Of a stretch of DNA of 32,102 bases, positions 18,057 to 27,333 are shown in pieces. The stretch lies in NCBI GenBank assembly GCA_903869725.1, contig CAIQAD010000042.1, forward strand, positions 1-32,102, given 5' to 3'. The translations under genes were made by a program, and so were the position numbers. This DNA is from an uncultured Alphaproteobacteria bacterium (GTDB taxonomy: Bacteria > Pseudomonadota > Alphaproteobacteria > Pelagibacterales > Pelagibacteraceae). Numbering within the stretch: position 1 is the first letter of the stretch; each line of letters starts with the position of its first letter. The notes beneath the pieces are model-generated. The model made no database searches. It was not told the DNA's origin and saw nothing but the letters and a program-made list of their open reading frames with translations.

Positions 18057-18089
18057 TATATGAGGGTTAGTAGCTTAAATTTCAAGGGG
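18057..18089 (-). promoter_or_regulatory. RpoH (sigma-32) type heat-shock promoter for groES-groEL
   Basis: On the minus strand CCCCTTGAA (18081-18089) and CCTCATATA (18057-18065) are 15 bases apart. They match the sigma-32 consensus CCCTTGAA / CCCCATNTA very well. The start would fall about 55 bases before the groES ATG. The inverted repeat TTAGCACTC-N9-GAGTGCTAA (CIRCE) is absent, so regulation is probably by RpoH alone. Confidence 0.75.
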
Positions 18090-18162
18090 TACTTTAGAAA
18101 AGATCATATTTTATTAACATTTTTAGCCTAAATTTTATGGAACATCTCTAATTATCCTTTAT

Positions 18163-18176
18163 AAAGAACGTTCTTT
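18163..18176. promoter_or_regulatory. 14-base palindrome touching the aminotransferase start
   Basis: AAAGAACGTTCTTT is a perfect palindrome ending one base before the ATG at 18178, and a TATAAA (18160-18165) overlaps its left arm. The position suits an operator or a structure occluding the start. It is not the alphaproteobacterial LexA site, which has GAAC and GTTC seven bases apart. Confidence 0.35.
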
Positions 18177-18177
18177 T

Positions 18178-19542
18178 ATGTCTCAAAGTTTTAATTCAAA
18201 TAACAACAAATTTAATAATCATCAAGGTATTTACAAACCAAACGATTTAGAGGCGTTCTGGATGCCTTTTACCGCCAACCAAGACTTTAAAAAAAATCCT
18301 AGAATAATTTCAAAATCAAAAGGAATGTATTATTACACGCCATCTGGTGAGAAAATATTGGATGCCGTAGCTGGACTTTGGTGTTGCAACCTAGGCCATA
18401 ATCGTGATGAAGTTGTTAAAGCAATACAACAACAAGCCGCAGATTTAGATTTTGTACCAACTTTTAATGCGGGTCACTATAAGGCTTTTGAATTAAGTAA
18501 TAAGCTTACTGAGATTTCTCCCAAGAATTTAAATCATGTTTTTTATAGCAATTCTGGTTCAGAGGCTGTTGAAACAGCTTTAAAAATTGCCTTAGCATTT
18601 TATAGATCAAAGGGAAAAAATTCTAAAAAAATTTTTATAGGTAGGCAAAGAGGATATCATGGCACAGGTTTTGGAGGAATGTCTGTTGGAGGAATTCCAA
18701 AAAATAGAGAGCAATTTGAAAAATTTTTACCAGACGTCTATCATTTGCCGCACACTCATAATTTAAAACATAATGCTTTTTCAAAAGGCCAGCCAATATG
18801 GGGTGATCATTTAGCAAATGATCTTTTAGATAAAATTAAATTATATGAAGCATCTAATATTGCAGCTGTTATTGTTGAACCTGTGGCCGGTTCAACGGGA
18901 GTTTTAATTCCGCCTATTGGATATCTAGAAAAGTTGAGAAAAATTTGTACGGAAAATGATATACTTTTAATTTTTGATGAAGTTATTACTGGCTTTGGAA
19001 GATTAGGAAAACCATTTGCTGCAGATTATTTTAATATTGAGCCAGATTTAATGTCTATAGCAAAAGGAATTACAAGCGGTACAGTTCCAATGGGAGCAAC
19101 ATTTGTTTCTGATTATATTTATGACGAATTTATGAAAGGAGATTCTAAAAATATAGATTTTTTTCACGGATATACTTATTCAGGCCATCCATTAGCTTGT
19201 GCAGCAGCTATTGCAACTCTTGATGTTTATAAAAAAGAAAATTTATTAACAAGAGTTTCAGAATTAGCAAAATATTGGGAAGAAGGTTTGCATTCTTTAA
19301 AGGGAACTAAGTATGTTATAGATATAAGAAATTTAGGATTAATCGGAGCTATCGAAGTTGAACCTATAGAAGATCAATTAGGAAGAAGAGCGTATAATAT
19401 TTTATGTGAAGCTTTTAAAAATAATCTTTTTGTAAGAGTTACTGGAGATATAATCGCTTTATCTCCCCCTTTAATTATTGAAAAAAGTGAAATCGATTTA
19501 ATAATAGATCGATTAAAAAAAACTATTAATTCGACAATTTAA
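18178..19542 (+). CDS. class III aminotransferase, omega-amino acid:pyruvate type
   Basis: This PLP enzyme transfers amino groups from an omega-amino compound such as beta-alanine to a keto acid such as pyruvate. The 454 residues carry the marks of the beta-alanine:pyruvate group: EAFWMPFTANQDFKKNPR (25-42), AGLWCCNLGH (65-74), the phosphate-binding SNSGSEAVETAL, YHG (160-162), the PLP-contacting FDEVITGFGR (Asp267) and the Schiff-base Lys296 in SIAKGITSG. Taurine or polyamine aminotransferases are close relatives, so the substrate is inferred. It is divergent from groES with a 183-base gap, and a palindrome abuts its start codon. Confidence 0.88.
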   Translation: MSQSFNSNNNKFNNHQGIYKPNDLEAFWMPFTANQDFKKNPRIISKSKGMYYYTPSGEKILDAVAGLWCCNLGHNRDEVVKAIQQQAADLDFVPTFNAGHYKAFELSNKLTEISPKNLNHVFYSNSGSEAVETALKIALAFYRSKGKNSKKIFIGRQRGYHGTGFGGMSVGGIPKNREQFEKFLPDVYHLPHTHNLKHNAFSKGQPIWGDHLANDLLDKIKLYEASNIAAVIVEPVAGSTGVLIPPIGYLEKLRKICTENDILLIFDEVITGFGRLGKPFAADYFNIEPDLMSIAKGITSGTVPMGATFVSDYIYDEFMKGDSKNIDFFHGYTYSGHPLACAAAIATLDVYKKENLLTRVSELAKYWEEGLHSLKGTKYVIDIRNLGLIGAIEVEPIEDQLGRRAYNILCEAFKNNLFVRVTGDIIALSPPLIIEKSEIDLIIDRLKKTINSTI

Positions 19543-19546
19543 CACA

Positions 19547-20383
19547 ATGATCAAAAATCCGCTTTTCTTAAGTGGTATTCATAAAATATGTAAAAAATTT
19601 GACTTATATTTGGTTGATCTTTGGGGTGTAGTACATGACGGAATTAAATGTAATGCTGAAGCTCTTAAAACATTAAAAATACTTAAGAAAACAAGCAAAA
19701 TAATTCTTATCTCAAATGCTCCGCGTCCAAACTTTATAGTTAAAAAATTCTTAATAAAAATGAATTTTAATAAAAAATATTATCATTCATTAATTACTTC
19801 TGGAGATGTAACAAGAAATTTTTTAAGAGCAAACTATAAGAATAAAAAAATTTATCACCTTGGAGCAACTAAAGATAATGTTTTATTCAAAGGATTAAAA
19901 ATTAAAAAAGTGTCAATTGAGCATGCCGATATAGTCGTTTGTACAGGCTTAGCAAGCTATGATAATTTAAAAAAATATAACTCTGTTTTAAAAAAAATTA
20001 AGAAAAAAAAATTATTAATGATTTGTGCTAATCCTGATTTGACAGTTAATCGGGGTAATAAATTAGAGTTTTGCGCTGGATCTATTGCTAAGATGTATAA
20101 AAAAATGGGAGGTAATGTCAAATATTTTGGTAAACCTTATAAAAATTTTTATGATTATTGTTTTTCAATGATTAATAAAAATGTCAAAAAAAGTAGAACA
20201 CTCATTATAGGAGATAATTTAGATACAGACATTTTAGGAGCCAATACCATGAAAATTAATAATTTATTTATATGGGGTGGAGTTCATAAAGCTGAAATAG
20301 AGAAAAAAAATTTAGGAGAGTTTATTATTAACAAAAATAAATATTTTCCAATTAATTTTTTTCAGAAAGAATTAATTTGGTAA
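19547..20383 (+). CDS. HAD-superfamily phosphatase, class IIA type (TIGR01459-like)
   Basis: The 278-residue protein has the HAD fold: motif I VDLWGVVHDG with nucleophile Asp24, motif II ISNAPRP, and the metal-binding motif IGDNLDTDILGAN near the C-terminus. The order and the Trp in motif I fit the subfamily found next to ribF and ileS in alphaproteobacteria. The substrate is unknown; an FMN or sugar phosphatase role would suit the ribF neighbour but is only inference. It starts four bases after the aminotransferase stop and overlaps ribF by one base. Confidence 0.82.
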   Translation: MIKNPLFLSGIHKICKKFDLYLVDLWGVVHDGIKCNAEALKTLKILKKTSKIILISNAPRPNFIVKKFLIKMNFNKKYYHSLITSGDVTRNFLRANYKNKKIYHLGATKDNVLFKGLKIKKVSIEHADIVVCTGLASYDNLKKYNSVLKKIKKKKLLMICANPDLTVNRGNKLEFCAGSIAKMYKKMGGNVKYFGKPYKNFYDYCFSMINKNVKKSRTLIIGDNLDTDILGANTMKINNLFIWGGVHKAEIEKKNLGEFIINKNKYFPINFFQKELIW

Positions 20384-21291
20384 TGAAAATTTATAAAAAT
20401 ATCAATTCTTTTAAAAATAACTTTAAAAGCTCAGTGTTAGCAATAGGAAATTTTGATGGCGTGCATATGGGGCATCAACAAATTTTTAAAAAAGCAAAAA
20501 TTTTATCAAAAAGAATAAATTCTAAGTTTGGGATTTTCACTTTTAATCCTTTACCAAAAGATTTTTTTAGTAGGAAAGATAATAAAATTTTAAAAAATGA
20601 AGATAAAATAAATATTTTAAAAACTTATAAGCCAGATTTTTTAATTGAACAAAAATTTGATAAAAAATTTTCTAAAATTGGTTACGATTTTTTTGTAAAT
20701 GAAATTCTTATTAAAAAATTAAAAGTTTCTACTATTTTTGTAGGTAAAGATTTTAGGTTTGGTTTTAAAAGAAAAGGTAATGTGAGTCTCTTAAAGAAAT
20801 ATTCGAATATTAACAATTATAATGTTGTAGTTGTTAATTTTAAGAAATTAAAAAATCATAAAATATCCTCATCGTACATAAGGTATCTTATTTCAAAAGG
20901 AAAAATTGAATTAGCAAACAAGATTATGGGAAGATCATGGGTTGTTTCTGATAAAGTTATTTTGGGTAGAAAGATTGGCAGAACTATAGGGGCTCCAACT
21001 GCAAATATTAAAATTAGAGGACAAATAAAACCTTTATTTGGTGTTTATGCCGTAAAGATCAATATTGGTAAAAGCAGTTGTAAAGGAGTAGCTAATTATG
21101 GTGTTAGGCCTACCTTTGGTAAAAGTAGTCCAATTTTAGAGGTTAATCTATTTAAAAATAACAGAAATCTTTATAATAAAACACTGAATGTAAGTTTTGT
21201 AAAATTTATTAGAAATGAAAAAAAATTTTCTAGCATTTTAGAACTTAAAAAACAAATTCAGAAAGACATTAAAATAGCAAAAAAAATTTAA
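20383..21291 (+). CDS. ribF: bifunctional riboflavin kinase / FAD synthetase
   Basis: RibF makes FMN from riboflavin and then FAD. The 302-residue protein has the N-terminal adenylyltransferase domain with [16 protein letters not shown] (20-35, nucleotidyltransferase HxGH-like motif) and SSSYIRYLI, and the C-terminal riboflavin kinase domain with [22 protein letters not shown] and NYGVRPTFG. The ATG at 20383 overlaps the upstream stop (TAATG); a TTG two codons earlier is open but less likely. No FMN riboswitch is seen, and there is no room for one. Confidence 0.96.
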   Translation: MKIYKNINSFKNNFKSSVLAIGNFDGVHMGHQQIFKKAKILSKRINSKFGIFTFNPLPKDFFSRKDNKILKNEDKINILKTYKPDFLIEQKFDKKFSKIGYDFFVNEILIKKLKVSTIFVGKDFRFGFKRKGNVSLLKKYSNINNYNVVVVNFKKLKNHKISSSYIRYLISKGKIELANKIMGRSWVVSDKVILGRKIGRTIGAPTANIKIRGQIKPLFGVYAVKINIGKSSCKGVANYGVRPTFGKSSPILEVNLFKNNRNLYNKTLNVSFVKFIRNEKKFSSILELKKQIQKDIKIAKKI

Positions 21292-21299
21292 AAAATAAA

Positions 21300-24044
21300 A
21301 TGTCAGAAAATAATATTAATTTGCCGGTTACTAGTTTTCAAATGAAGGCAAACCTGCCATCGAAAGAGCCTGAAATTTTAAAATTATGGAATGAAATAAA
21401 TATTTATAAAGAGATACGAGCAAAAAGTGTGAGTAGAGAAAAGTTTATACTTCATGATGGACCTCCGTATGCCAATGGACATATTCATATTGGAACTGCA
21501 TTAAATAAAATTTTAAAAGATGTTGTTGTTCGTTTTAATCAAATTGATGGCAAGGATGCTCCATACGTTCCGGGCTGGGATTGTCATGGTTTGCCGATTG
21601 AATGGAAAGTTGAAGAAGAATATAAAAAAAAAGGCAAGAACAAGGATGCCGTTCCTATCAATGAATTTCGCAATGAATGTAGAAAATTTGCTGAACATTG
21701 GATCAAGATTCAAAAAGACGAATTTTATAGACTAGGAGTAAATGCAGATTGGTCAGATTATTATACAACAATGAGCAAAAGTTCTGAAGCTCAAATTGTA
21801 AGAGAAATAAGTAAGTTTATATTAAATGGTGGTTTGTATAGAGCATTTAAACCGGTTTTATGGTCAGTAATTGAAGCTACAGCTTTAGCGGACGCAGAAG
21901 TTGAGTATTATGATCATACTTCAAATACCATTTATGCATGCTTTTTATTTACAAAAGGCCCAGATTATCTTCTTGGAAGTAAAATAGTTATTTGGACAAC
22001 AACACCTTGGACAATTCCTTGTAATAAGGCTTTAGCTTTTAATAGCAAAATTGATTATGTTTTACTTTCTATCAATGGCTCTGAAAAAATTGTAGTTGCT
22101 GAGCAATTAATCTCTAAATTTTTATTAGAATGTAAAATTCAAAAATTTGAAGTAATTAAAAAGTTCTCAGGAAAAGAATTTCAAGGAACTTTCTGCCAGC
22201 ATCCATTTAAAAATATTGGATATAATTTTGATGTACCAATGCTCGATGGAAATTTTGTTAATCTGGAACAGGGTACAGGAATAGTTCATTGTGCTCCTAG
22301 TCATGGCCCAGATGATTATTATCTTTGTTTAAGCAATAATATCAATGCTTCCAATACAATTAATGATAAAGGATTTTATACAAGTGACATTAAAAAATTC
22401 GAGGGAATTCATATTTTTAAAGCTGATGAAAAAGTAATAGAAGAGCTTGAAAAATCTAACAATTTATTAGGTAAAGGAAAATTAAAACATAGCTATCCGC
22501 ACTCGTGGAGATCTAAAGCGCCGTTGGTACATCGGGCAACCCCTCAGTGGTTTATTTCTATGGAAAAAAATGACCTTAGAAAAAAATCTTTAGATGCTAT
22601 AAAAATTACACACTTCTATCCAAAATCAGGACAAAATAGATTAAGAGCAATGGTAGAAACGAGACCAGATTGGTGTATATCTCGACAAAGAGTCTGGGGC
22701 GTTCCTTTACCGATATTTTTGTCAAAAAAAAATGAAGAAGTTTTAGTTGATAAAGAGGTATTAGAAAATGTTGCAACAATTTTCGAAAATGAGGGAAGCG
22801 ATTCTTGGTTTAAGAAAGAACCTCAGGAATTTTTAGGAAAGAATTATAATTCAAAAGATTTTAACCAAATAAAAGATATCGTAGAAGTTTGGTTTGATAG
22901 TGGTGCAACGCATAGTTACGTTTTAGAAAAAAGAAAAGATTTATTATCGCCAGCAACATTATATTTAGAAGGCACGGATCAACATAGAGGTTGGTTTCAA
23001 TCGTCTTTATTGGAGTCCTGCGGCACAAGAAATGTTGCTCCATATAATAATATTTTATGTCATGGTTATGTAGTTGACGGCAAAGGTCAAAAAATGTCGA
23101 AATCACTTGGAAACGTGGTTAGTCCTGATGAAGTAATTAAAATTTACGGCGCTGATATATTAAGACTTTGGGTTGTTGCGTCAGATTATTCAGAAGACTT
23201 GAAAATTGATAAATCAATTTTAAGTCAACATGCTGAGTCATATAGAAAAATTAGGAATACATTGAGATTTATTCTAGGAAATCTAAATGATAAAACTAAA
23301 AATATTGATGTTAACAAAATTGATTATAAAAATTTATCTAGTTTAGATCAATATATTTTGTCACAAGTTTATGATTTAAATCAAAAGTTTAAAGATTGCA
23401 TATCGGAATATAATTTCCATAAAATTTATGTCGAATTGTTAAATTTTTGTACAGTTGATCTTTCTGCTTTTTATTTTGATATGAAAAAAGACATCCTTTA
23501 TTGCGACAATTTATATTCCGCAAGAAGAAATAATTGTTTAATTGTTTTAGATATTTTACTTAATTTTTTATTGAAATGGTTTTCGCCTATTTTAGTTTTT
23601 ACTACAGAAGAAATTTATCAGTTATTAAAAAATAAAAGTAAAAAAAGTATTCATTTAGAAGATTTTACCAACCCTCCAGAACAATGGAATAATAGTAATG
23701 TTAAATTACAATGGTCAAAAATTAAAAAACTTAAGCAAGTAGTTAATGCTGCAATTGAAGAAGTAAGAAATAAGAAAATTATAGGATCAAGCTTGGAAGC
23801 GAATCTTAATTTACACGTTGATGAAGAGTATTTTGATTCTATAAAAAATGAAGATTTATCAGAAATCTTTATTTGCTCTTTAGTAAATGTAGAAAAATTA
23901 TCCAAAGAGGACGATTTGTTTATTCTTAAAGATATAAAAGGTGTTGGTGCAAAAGTTTTAAACGCTAAAGGCAGTAAGTGTCCAAGATGCTGGAAAATTT
24001 TAGAGACTAATTGTGCTAGAAAAAACTGTGGGTTAAAAAATTAA
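21300..24044 (+). CDS. ileS: isoleucyl-tRNA synthetase
   Basis: IleRS charges tRNA-Ile and edits mischarged valine. The 914 residues show the class I signature HIHIG (61-65) in [27 protein letters not shown] and the CP1 editing segment [16 protein letters not shown], then KMSKS (598-602). The C-terminus ends with a Cys-rich zinc segment, CPRCW followed by two more Cys. It is the bacterial mupirocin-sensitive kind, close to the usual length. No Shine-Dalgarno is visible upstream. The gene sits between ribF and lspA, the common order in proteobacteria. Confidence 0.98.
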   Translation: MSENNINLPVTSFQMKANLPSKEPEILKLWNEINIYKEIRAKSVSREKFILHDGPPYANGHIHIGTALNKILKDVVVRFNQIDGKDAPYVPGWDCHGLPIEWKVEEEYKKKGKNKDAVPINEFRNECRKFAEHWIKIQKDEFYRLGVNADWSDYYTTMSKSSEAQIVREISKFILNGGLYRAFKPVLWSVIEATALADAEVEYYDHTSNTIYACFLFTKGPDYLLGSKIVIWTTTPWTIPCNKALAFNSKIDYVLLSINGSEKIVVAEQLISKFLLECKIQKFEVIKKFSGKEFQGTFCQHPFKNIGYNFDVPMLDGNFVNLEQGTGIVHCAPSHGPDDYYLCLSNNINASNTINDKGFYTSDIKKFEGIHIFKADEKVIEELEKSNNLLGKGKLKHSYPHSWRSKAPLVHRATPQWFISMEKNDLRKKSLDAIKITHFYPKSGQNRLRAMVETRPDWCISRQRVWGVPLPIFLSKKNEEVLVDKEVLENVATIFENEGSDSWFKKEPQEFLGKNYNSKDFNQIKDIVEVWFDSGATHSYVLEKRKDLLSPATLYLEGTDQHRGWFQSSLLESCGTRNVAPYNNILCHGYVVDGKGQKMSKSLGNVVSPDEVIKIYGADILRLWVVASDYSEDLKIDKSILSQHAESYRKIRNTLRFILGNLNDKTKNIDVNKIDYKNLSSLDQYILSQVYDLNQKFKDCISEYNFHKIYVELLNFCTVDLSAFYFDMKKDILYCDNLYSARRNNCLIVLDILLNFLLKWFSPILVFTTEEIYQLLKNKSKKSIHLEDFTNPPEQWNNSNVKLQWSKIKKLKQVVNAAIEEVRNKKIIGSSLEANLNLHVDEEYFDSIKNEDLSEIFICSLVNVEKLSKEDDLFILKDIKGVGAKVLNAKGSKCPRCWKILETNCARKNCGLKN

Positions 24045-24047
24045 ATT

Positions 24048-24524
24048 ATGAAAAAAATAAGAATATATTTATTTAGTTCTTGTTTATTATTTTTCATTAT
24101 TGATAGAATTTCAAAAAGCTTAATAATTTATAAATTTTCAAATGCCCAAATTAGTGAAATTAAAATAAATTCATTTTTTAATTTAATATTAGTTTGGAAT
24201 AGAGGGGTTGGTTTTGGTTTTTTACCTTTTGATTCAAATACATCATATTTATTTGTTTCTCTTTTTATAGCTCTTGTTAATGCGTTTCTAATCTATTGGA
24301 TGCTAAAAAAGTCCAAAATTGTTGAGTCTTTTTTAATTTCCATGATTCTTGGAAGTTCTATTGGTAATTTGTTTGATAGATTTTACTACGGCCTTGTTCC
24401 CGACTTTATTGACTTATATTATAAAAACTTACATTGGTTTACTTTTAATGTAGCTGATATTTTTATAACCATCGGCATTGTTTGTTTAATTTTAAGTGAT
24501 ATCCTAATTAAGAAAAAAATATGA
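24048..24524 (+). CDS. lspA: lipoprotein signal peptidase (signal peptidase II)
   Basis: LspA is an inner-membrane aspartic protease that removes signal peptides from prolipoproteins. The 158-residue protein has four hydrophobic segments (about 7-23, 64-82, 90-105, 134-154). The family motifs are VWNRGVGFGFL, GNLFDRFYYGLVPDFIDLYY and HWFTFNVADIFI, which carry the catalytic aspartates. It starts three bases after ileS and its stop overlaps the start of the lipoprotein gene that follows (ATGA), so enzyme and a likely substrate are co-translated. Confidence 0.97.
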   Translation: MKKIRIYLFSSCLLFFIIDRISKSLIIYKFSNAQISEIKINSFFNLILVWNRGVGFGFLPFDSNTSYLFVSLFIALVNAFLIYWMLKKSKIVESFLISMILGSSIGNLFDRFYYGLVPDFIDLYYKNLHWFTFNVADIFITIGIVCLILSDILIKKKI

Positions 24525-24865
24525 AGTTTATATTTAAGTATCTAGCTTTGTTTTTTTTATTGAGTTCATGTACTAACTCTTTAAAACAGGCTCTTGGCAT
24601 GACTAAAGCTGATAGCCCTGATGAATTTTTAGTAGAAAAAAGAAATCCTTTAACAGTGCCGCCTAGCTATGATTTATTACCGCCTGATTCAAGTACAGCC
24701 AGCGCTGCAGTTGTTGGTGATTTAACTACTGAAAAAAAATCAATTCAAGATATCTTAAATAAAAATTTAAAAAATGATTCAGCTAGTAATGCCAATTCTT
24801 ATAATGCAAGCACAAACAATTCACAAAATTCAGCTGAAAAATCAGTATTAAATAATCTAAAATAA
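24521..24865 (+). CDS. bamF: DUF3035/BamF-like outer-membrane lipoprotein
   Basis: The 114-residue product begins with a lipoprotein signal peptide: basic start, hydrophobic core and the lipobox LSSC with Cys17 as the acylated residue. After it comes the conserved segment SPDEFLVEKRNPLTVPPSYD, the hallmark of the alphaproteobacterial family described as BamF, a lipoprotein of the beta-barrel assembly complex. The rest is low-complexity, Asn/Ser-rich and probably disordered. It overlaps lspA by four bases. In other alphaproteobacteria the family also follows lspA. The BamF name rests on this motif and context. Confidence 0.8.
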   Translation: MKFIFKYLALFFLLSSCTNSLKQALGMTKADSPDEFLVEKRNPLTVPPSYDLLPPDSSTASAAVVGDLTTEKKSIQDILNKNLKNDSASNANSYNASTNNSQNSAEKSVLNNLK

Positions 24866-24869
24866 TTTA

Positions 24870-26066
24870 ATGCAGTTTTACACTGAGAGTATTCTTGGAA
24901 AAAAATCACAATTAAATAAATTTAGCAAATTAAAGTACATCGAATACATTTCTAAATGCGAGCAAGAGCTAGAGAAATCTTTGAATAATAAAGAAAATTT
25001 TTTCTTTAATACTTTATCTTCTCATTATCAAACAAGTGTCGAAAAAAATAAATATCTTTTAAAAAAAAAATTAAAAAATAAAATATTAATTGTAGGCATG
25101 GGAGGCTCAGTTTTAGGAGCAAAAACTATAGCTTCATATCTTGGATTAGATAATTATTTTTTTTTAGACGATCTAAGTGTTTATGATATTTTTAATCTTA
25201 TCAATAAAGATTTAAAAAATTTTTCAATTTTTATTATATCAAAATCAGGAAACACTTTAGAAACAATAATTAATTTTAATTTATTAATAAAAAAAATAGG
25301 AAAAAAATTCATGAAAAATTTCATAATTATTTCTCAACGAAATACTAATTTACATAAATTTGCAATTAATAATAATTTAATTTTTTTTGAACATAATTCT
25401 AATTTAAGCGGGAGGTACTCAGTATTGTCAGAAGTAGGACTAATAATGTTTAGTATTAATAAAAAAGAAATTCTAAATGCAATACAATTTGTTATTTCAA
25501 AAAAATTTAAAAAAATTTTAATAAAAAATACTGCGTTTTTATTTACTTTAATGAAATTTTCTAAAGTTAATCAACATGTATTTCTTATTTATTCTAAAGA
25601 ATTATTGAATTTTGGTTATTGGCACCAGCAATTACTTGCAGAAAGTATTGGAAAAGATTCTATGGATTTTACACCTTGGGTATCAATGTGTCCCAAAGAC
25701 AATCATAGTATAATGCAATTATTTTTAGGTGGAAAAAAAAATAAATTTTTTAGTTTTTTAAAAATAGTAAAAAATAAAAAAGATTATCTTTTAACAAAGA
25801 ATAATTTGCTAAATAAAAATTTAAATAATACTAAACTTTCAAAAGTTATAGACGCACAATTTAATGCGACTGTTAATGTCTTTAAAAAAAATAATATTCC
25901 ACACAGGGTAATCTTGATTAATGAAAAAAAACCAAAAGATTTAATTTCTTTATTCGTTTACTCAATGTTGGAGACGGTTTTGTTATGTAAAATGTCAAGA
26001 GTTAATCCTTTTAATCAGCCAGCCGTAGAGTCTATTAAGAAAGAAACCTTACGTATTCTAAAATAA
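24870..26066 (+). CDS. pgi: glucose-6-phosphate isomerase
   Basis: Pgi interconverts glucose-6-phosphate and fructose-6-phosphate. At 398 residues it is a short version (enterobacterial enzyme about 550). The sugar-phosphate-binding SIS features are present: ILIVGMGGSVLGAKTI (73-88), ISKSGNTLETI, SGRYSVLSEVG, and in the second half HQQLLAESIGKDSMDFTP and NHSIMQLFLGG with the catalytic Glu and His. The C-terminal NPFNQPAVESIKK is normal. It is the last gene of the plus-strand run and its end overlaps the convergent rsmD by nine bases. Confidence 0.93.
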   Translation: MQFYTESILGKKSQLNKFSKLKYIEYISKCEQELEKSLNNKENFFFNTLSSHYQTSVEKNKYLLKKKLKNKILIVGMGGSVLGAKTIASYLGLDNYFFLDDLSVYDIFNLINKDLKNFSIFIISKSGNTLETIINFNLLIKKIGKKFMKNFIIISQRNTNLHKFAINNNLIFFEHNSNLSGRYSVLSEVGLIMFSINKKEILNAIQFVISKKFKKILIKNTAFLFTLMKFSKVNQHVFLIYSKELLNFGYWHQQLLAESIGKDSMDFTPWVSMCPKDNHSIMQLFLGGKKNKFFSFLKIVKNKKDYLLTKNNLLNKNLNNTKLSKVIDAQFNATVNVFKKNNIPHRVILINEKKPKDLISLFVYSMLETVLLCKMSRVNPFNQPAVESIKKETLRILK

Positions 26067-26618
26067 TTTAATTTCCCCAAAGTAAACTTTTGAGACGCCA
26101 TAAATTTTTTCTTCTAAAATATTTATATTTGAATTGTTAATACTATTCTTTGAATGTGTATGTATGATTAATTTATTATTTTTATTTGCAAGTTTTTTAA
26201 TATCAGTGATAATTTTATCAATATTTGTCATCTTAAATGGTGGATCAATAAATATTAAATCAGCTTTAATTATATTAAAATTATAATTTTGTTTTATATT
26301 TAATACATCGTCATTAATTATTTCAGCCTTAGTAATTTTTAGAAGCTGTAGATTTTTTTTAAGAATATTAAAAGCTTCCTTTTCTTTTTCTATAAAAAAA
26401 ACTTTATCCACATTTCTTGATAGACATTCAATCCCAAAAGAGCCAGATCCTGAAAATAAATCTAGCACTACTGAGTTTTCAAATTCAAATTTTATTTTAT
26501 TATTATGCAATAAAACATTAAAAATACTTTCTCTGACTCTATCTCTTAATGGTCTTGTAATAATTTTACTGGGAAATAAGATTTTTTTACCTTTAAATTT
26601 TCCTGATATTATTCTCAT
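26058..26618 (-). CDS. rsmD: 16S rRNA (guanine-966-N2)-methyltransferase
   Basis: RsmD methylates G966 of 16S rRNA with S-adenosylmethionine. The 186-residue protein opens with the family start MRIISGKFKGKKI, has RPLRDRVRESIFNVL, the SAM-binding VLDLFSGSGSFGIECLSR (49-66) and the N6/N2-methyltransferase catalytic motif DPPF. Length is normal. Its start overlaps the end of rluB by 26 bases, so the two are one transcript. Confidence 0.95.
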   Translation of the reverse strand: MRIISGKFKGKKILFPSKIITRPLRDRVRESIFNVLLHNNKIKFEFENSVVLDLFSGSGSFGIECLSRNVDKVFFIEKEKEAFNILKKNLQLLKITKAEIINDDVLNIKQNYNFNIIKADLIFIDPPFKMTNIDKIITDIKKLANKNNKLIIHTHSKNSINNSNINILEEKIYGVSKVYFGEIKLF

Positions 26619-27333
26619 AAATATCTAATTCCTCTTTTTCCGCTCTAATTATTTGACCTGGTAGCATGTTTTTTAGTTTAAATGGTCCATATTCAATTCG
26701 AATTAATTTATTTACTTGTAGATTAATTAAAGAACATAAATTCCTAACCTCGTTATTTTTACCCTCTGTTACTTCGAATTCTAGCCATATATTTCTACTT
26801 ATATTTTTTAAGATTTTATATTTAAATGGTTTATAATAATTATTAATAAACTTTCCTCCTTTGCTTATTCTTTCGATATTTTCGAAGTTTAAATGTCCAT
26901 AAGCTCTAATCTTGTATTTTCTTACAAATTTATTTTTTGGAAGTTCTAAATTTCTTATAGTTGATCCATCATGCGTGAGCAGCAGTAATCCTTCAGAGTT
27001 AATATCCAATCTTCCAATTGTTTTTATTTTTTTTAAATTTTTAGGTAAGATTTCGTAAATAGTTGGTCTTTCATCTGTCTGTTTTCTAGAAACTATATAA
27101 TTTATAGGTTTGTAAAATTTCCATATTTCTTTTTTAGAATACGTATTAATCTTTTTGTTATTAATAGATATTTCGTCTTTTTGATCAACAAATGTAATTG
27201 GAGTATTAATAATTTTTTTATTAACTTTTATATTATTATCGAATATTAGCTGTTCAATTTCTCTTCTAGATCCATAACCCTTCGAAGATAAAAATTTAGC
27301 TATCCTTATTTTTTTTTGATAAACATCATTCAT
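26593..27333 (-). CDS. rluB: RsuA/RluB-family rRNA pseudouridine synthase
   Basis: The enzyme converts a specific uridine of rRNA to pseudouridine. The 246-residue protein has an N-terminal S4 RNA-binding domain (IRIAKFLSSKGYGSRREIEQ, 9-28), then the synthase domain with the catalytic GRLDINSEGLLLLTHDG. The RluB (23S U2605) subtype is the likeliest for this neighbourhood, but RsuA or RluE cannot be excluded from sequence alone. Its ATG shares two bases with the tadA ATG on the other strand, and TATAAT lies five bases upstream. Confidence 0.88.
   Translation of the reverse strand: MNDVYQKKIRIAKFLSSKGYGSRREIEQLIFDNNIKVNKKIINTPITFVDQKDEISINNKKINTYSKKEIWKFYKPINYIVSRKQTDERPTIYEILPKNLKKIKTIGRLDINSEGLLLLTHDGSTIRNLELPKNKFVRKYKIRAYGHLNFENIERISKGGKFINNYYKPFKYKILKNISRNIWLEFEVTEGKNNEVRNLCSLINLQVNKLIRIEYGPFKLKNMLPGQIIRAEKEELDIYENNIRKI

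Noticed and set aside
18163-18176. SOS box (LexA site) at GAACGTTC
   Set aside because: The alphaproteobacterial LexA box needs GAAC and GTTC separated by seven bases; here they are adjacent, and the gene is metabolic.
17995-18177. CIRCE operator upstream of groES
   Set aside because: No TTAGCACTC-N9-GAGTGCTAA or near match was found in the gap.
20377-20382. TTG start for ribF two codons upstream
   Set aside because: The ATG at 20383 overlaps the preceding stop as TAATG, the arrangement used repeatedly in this window.
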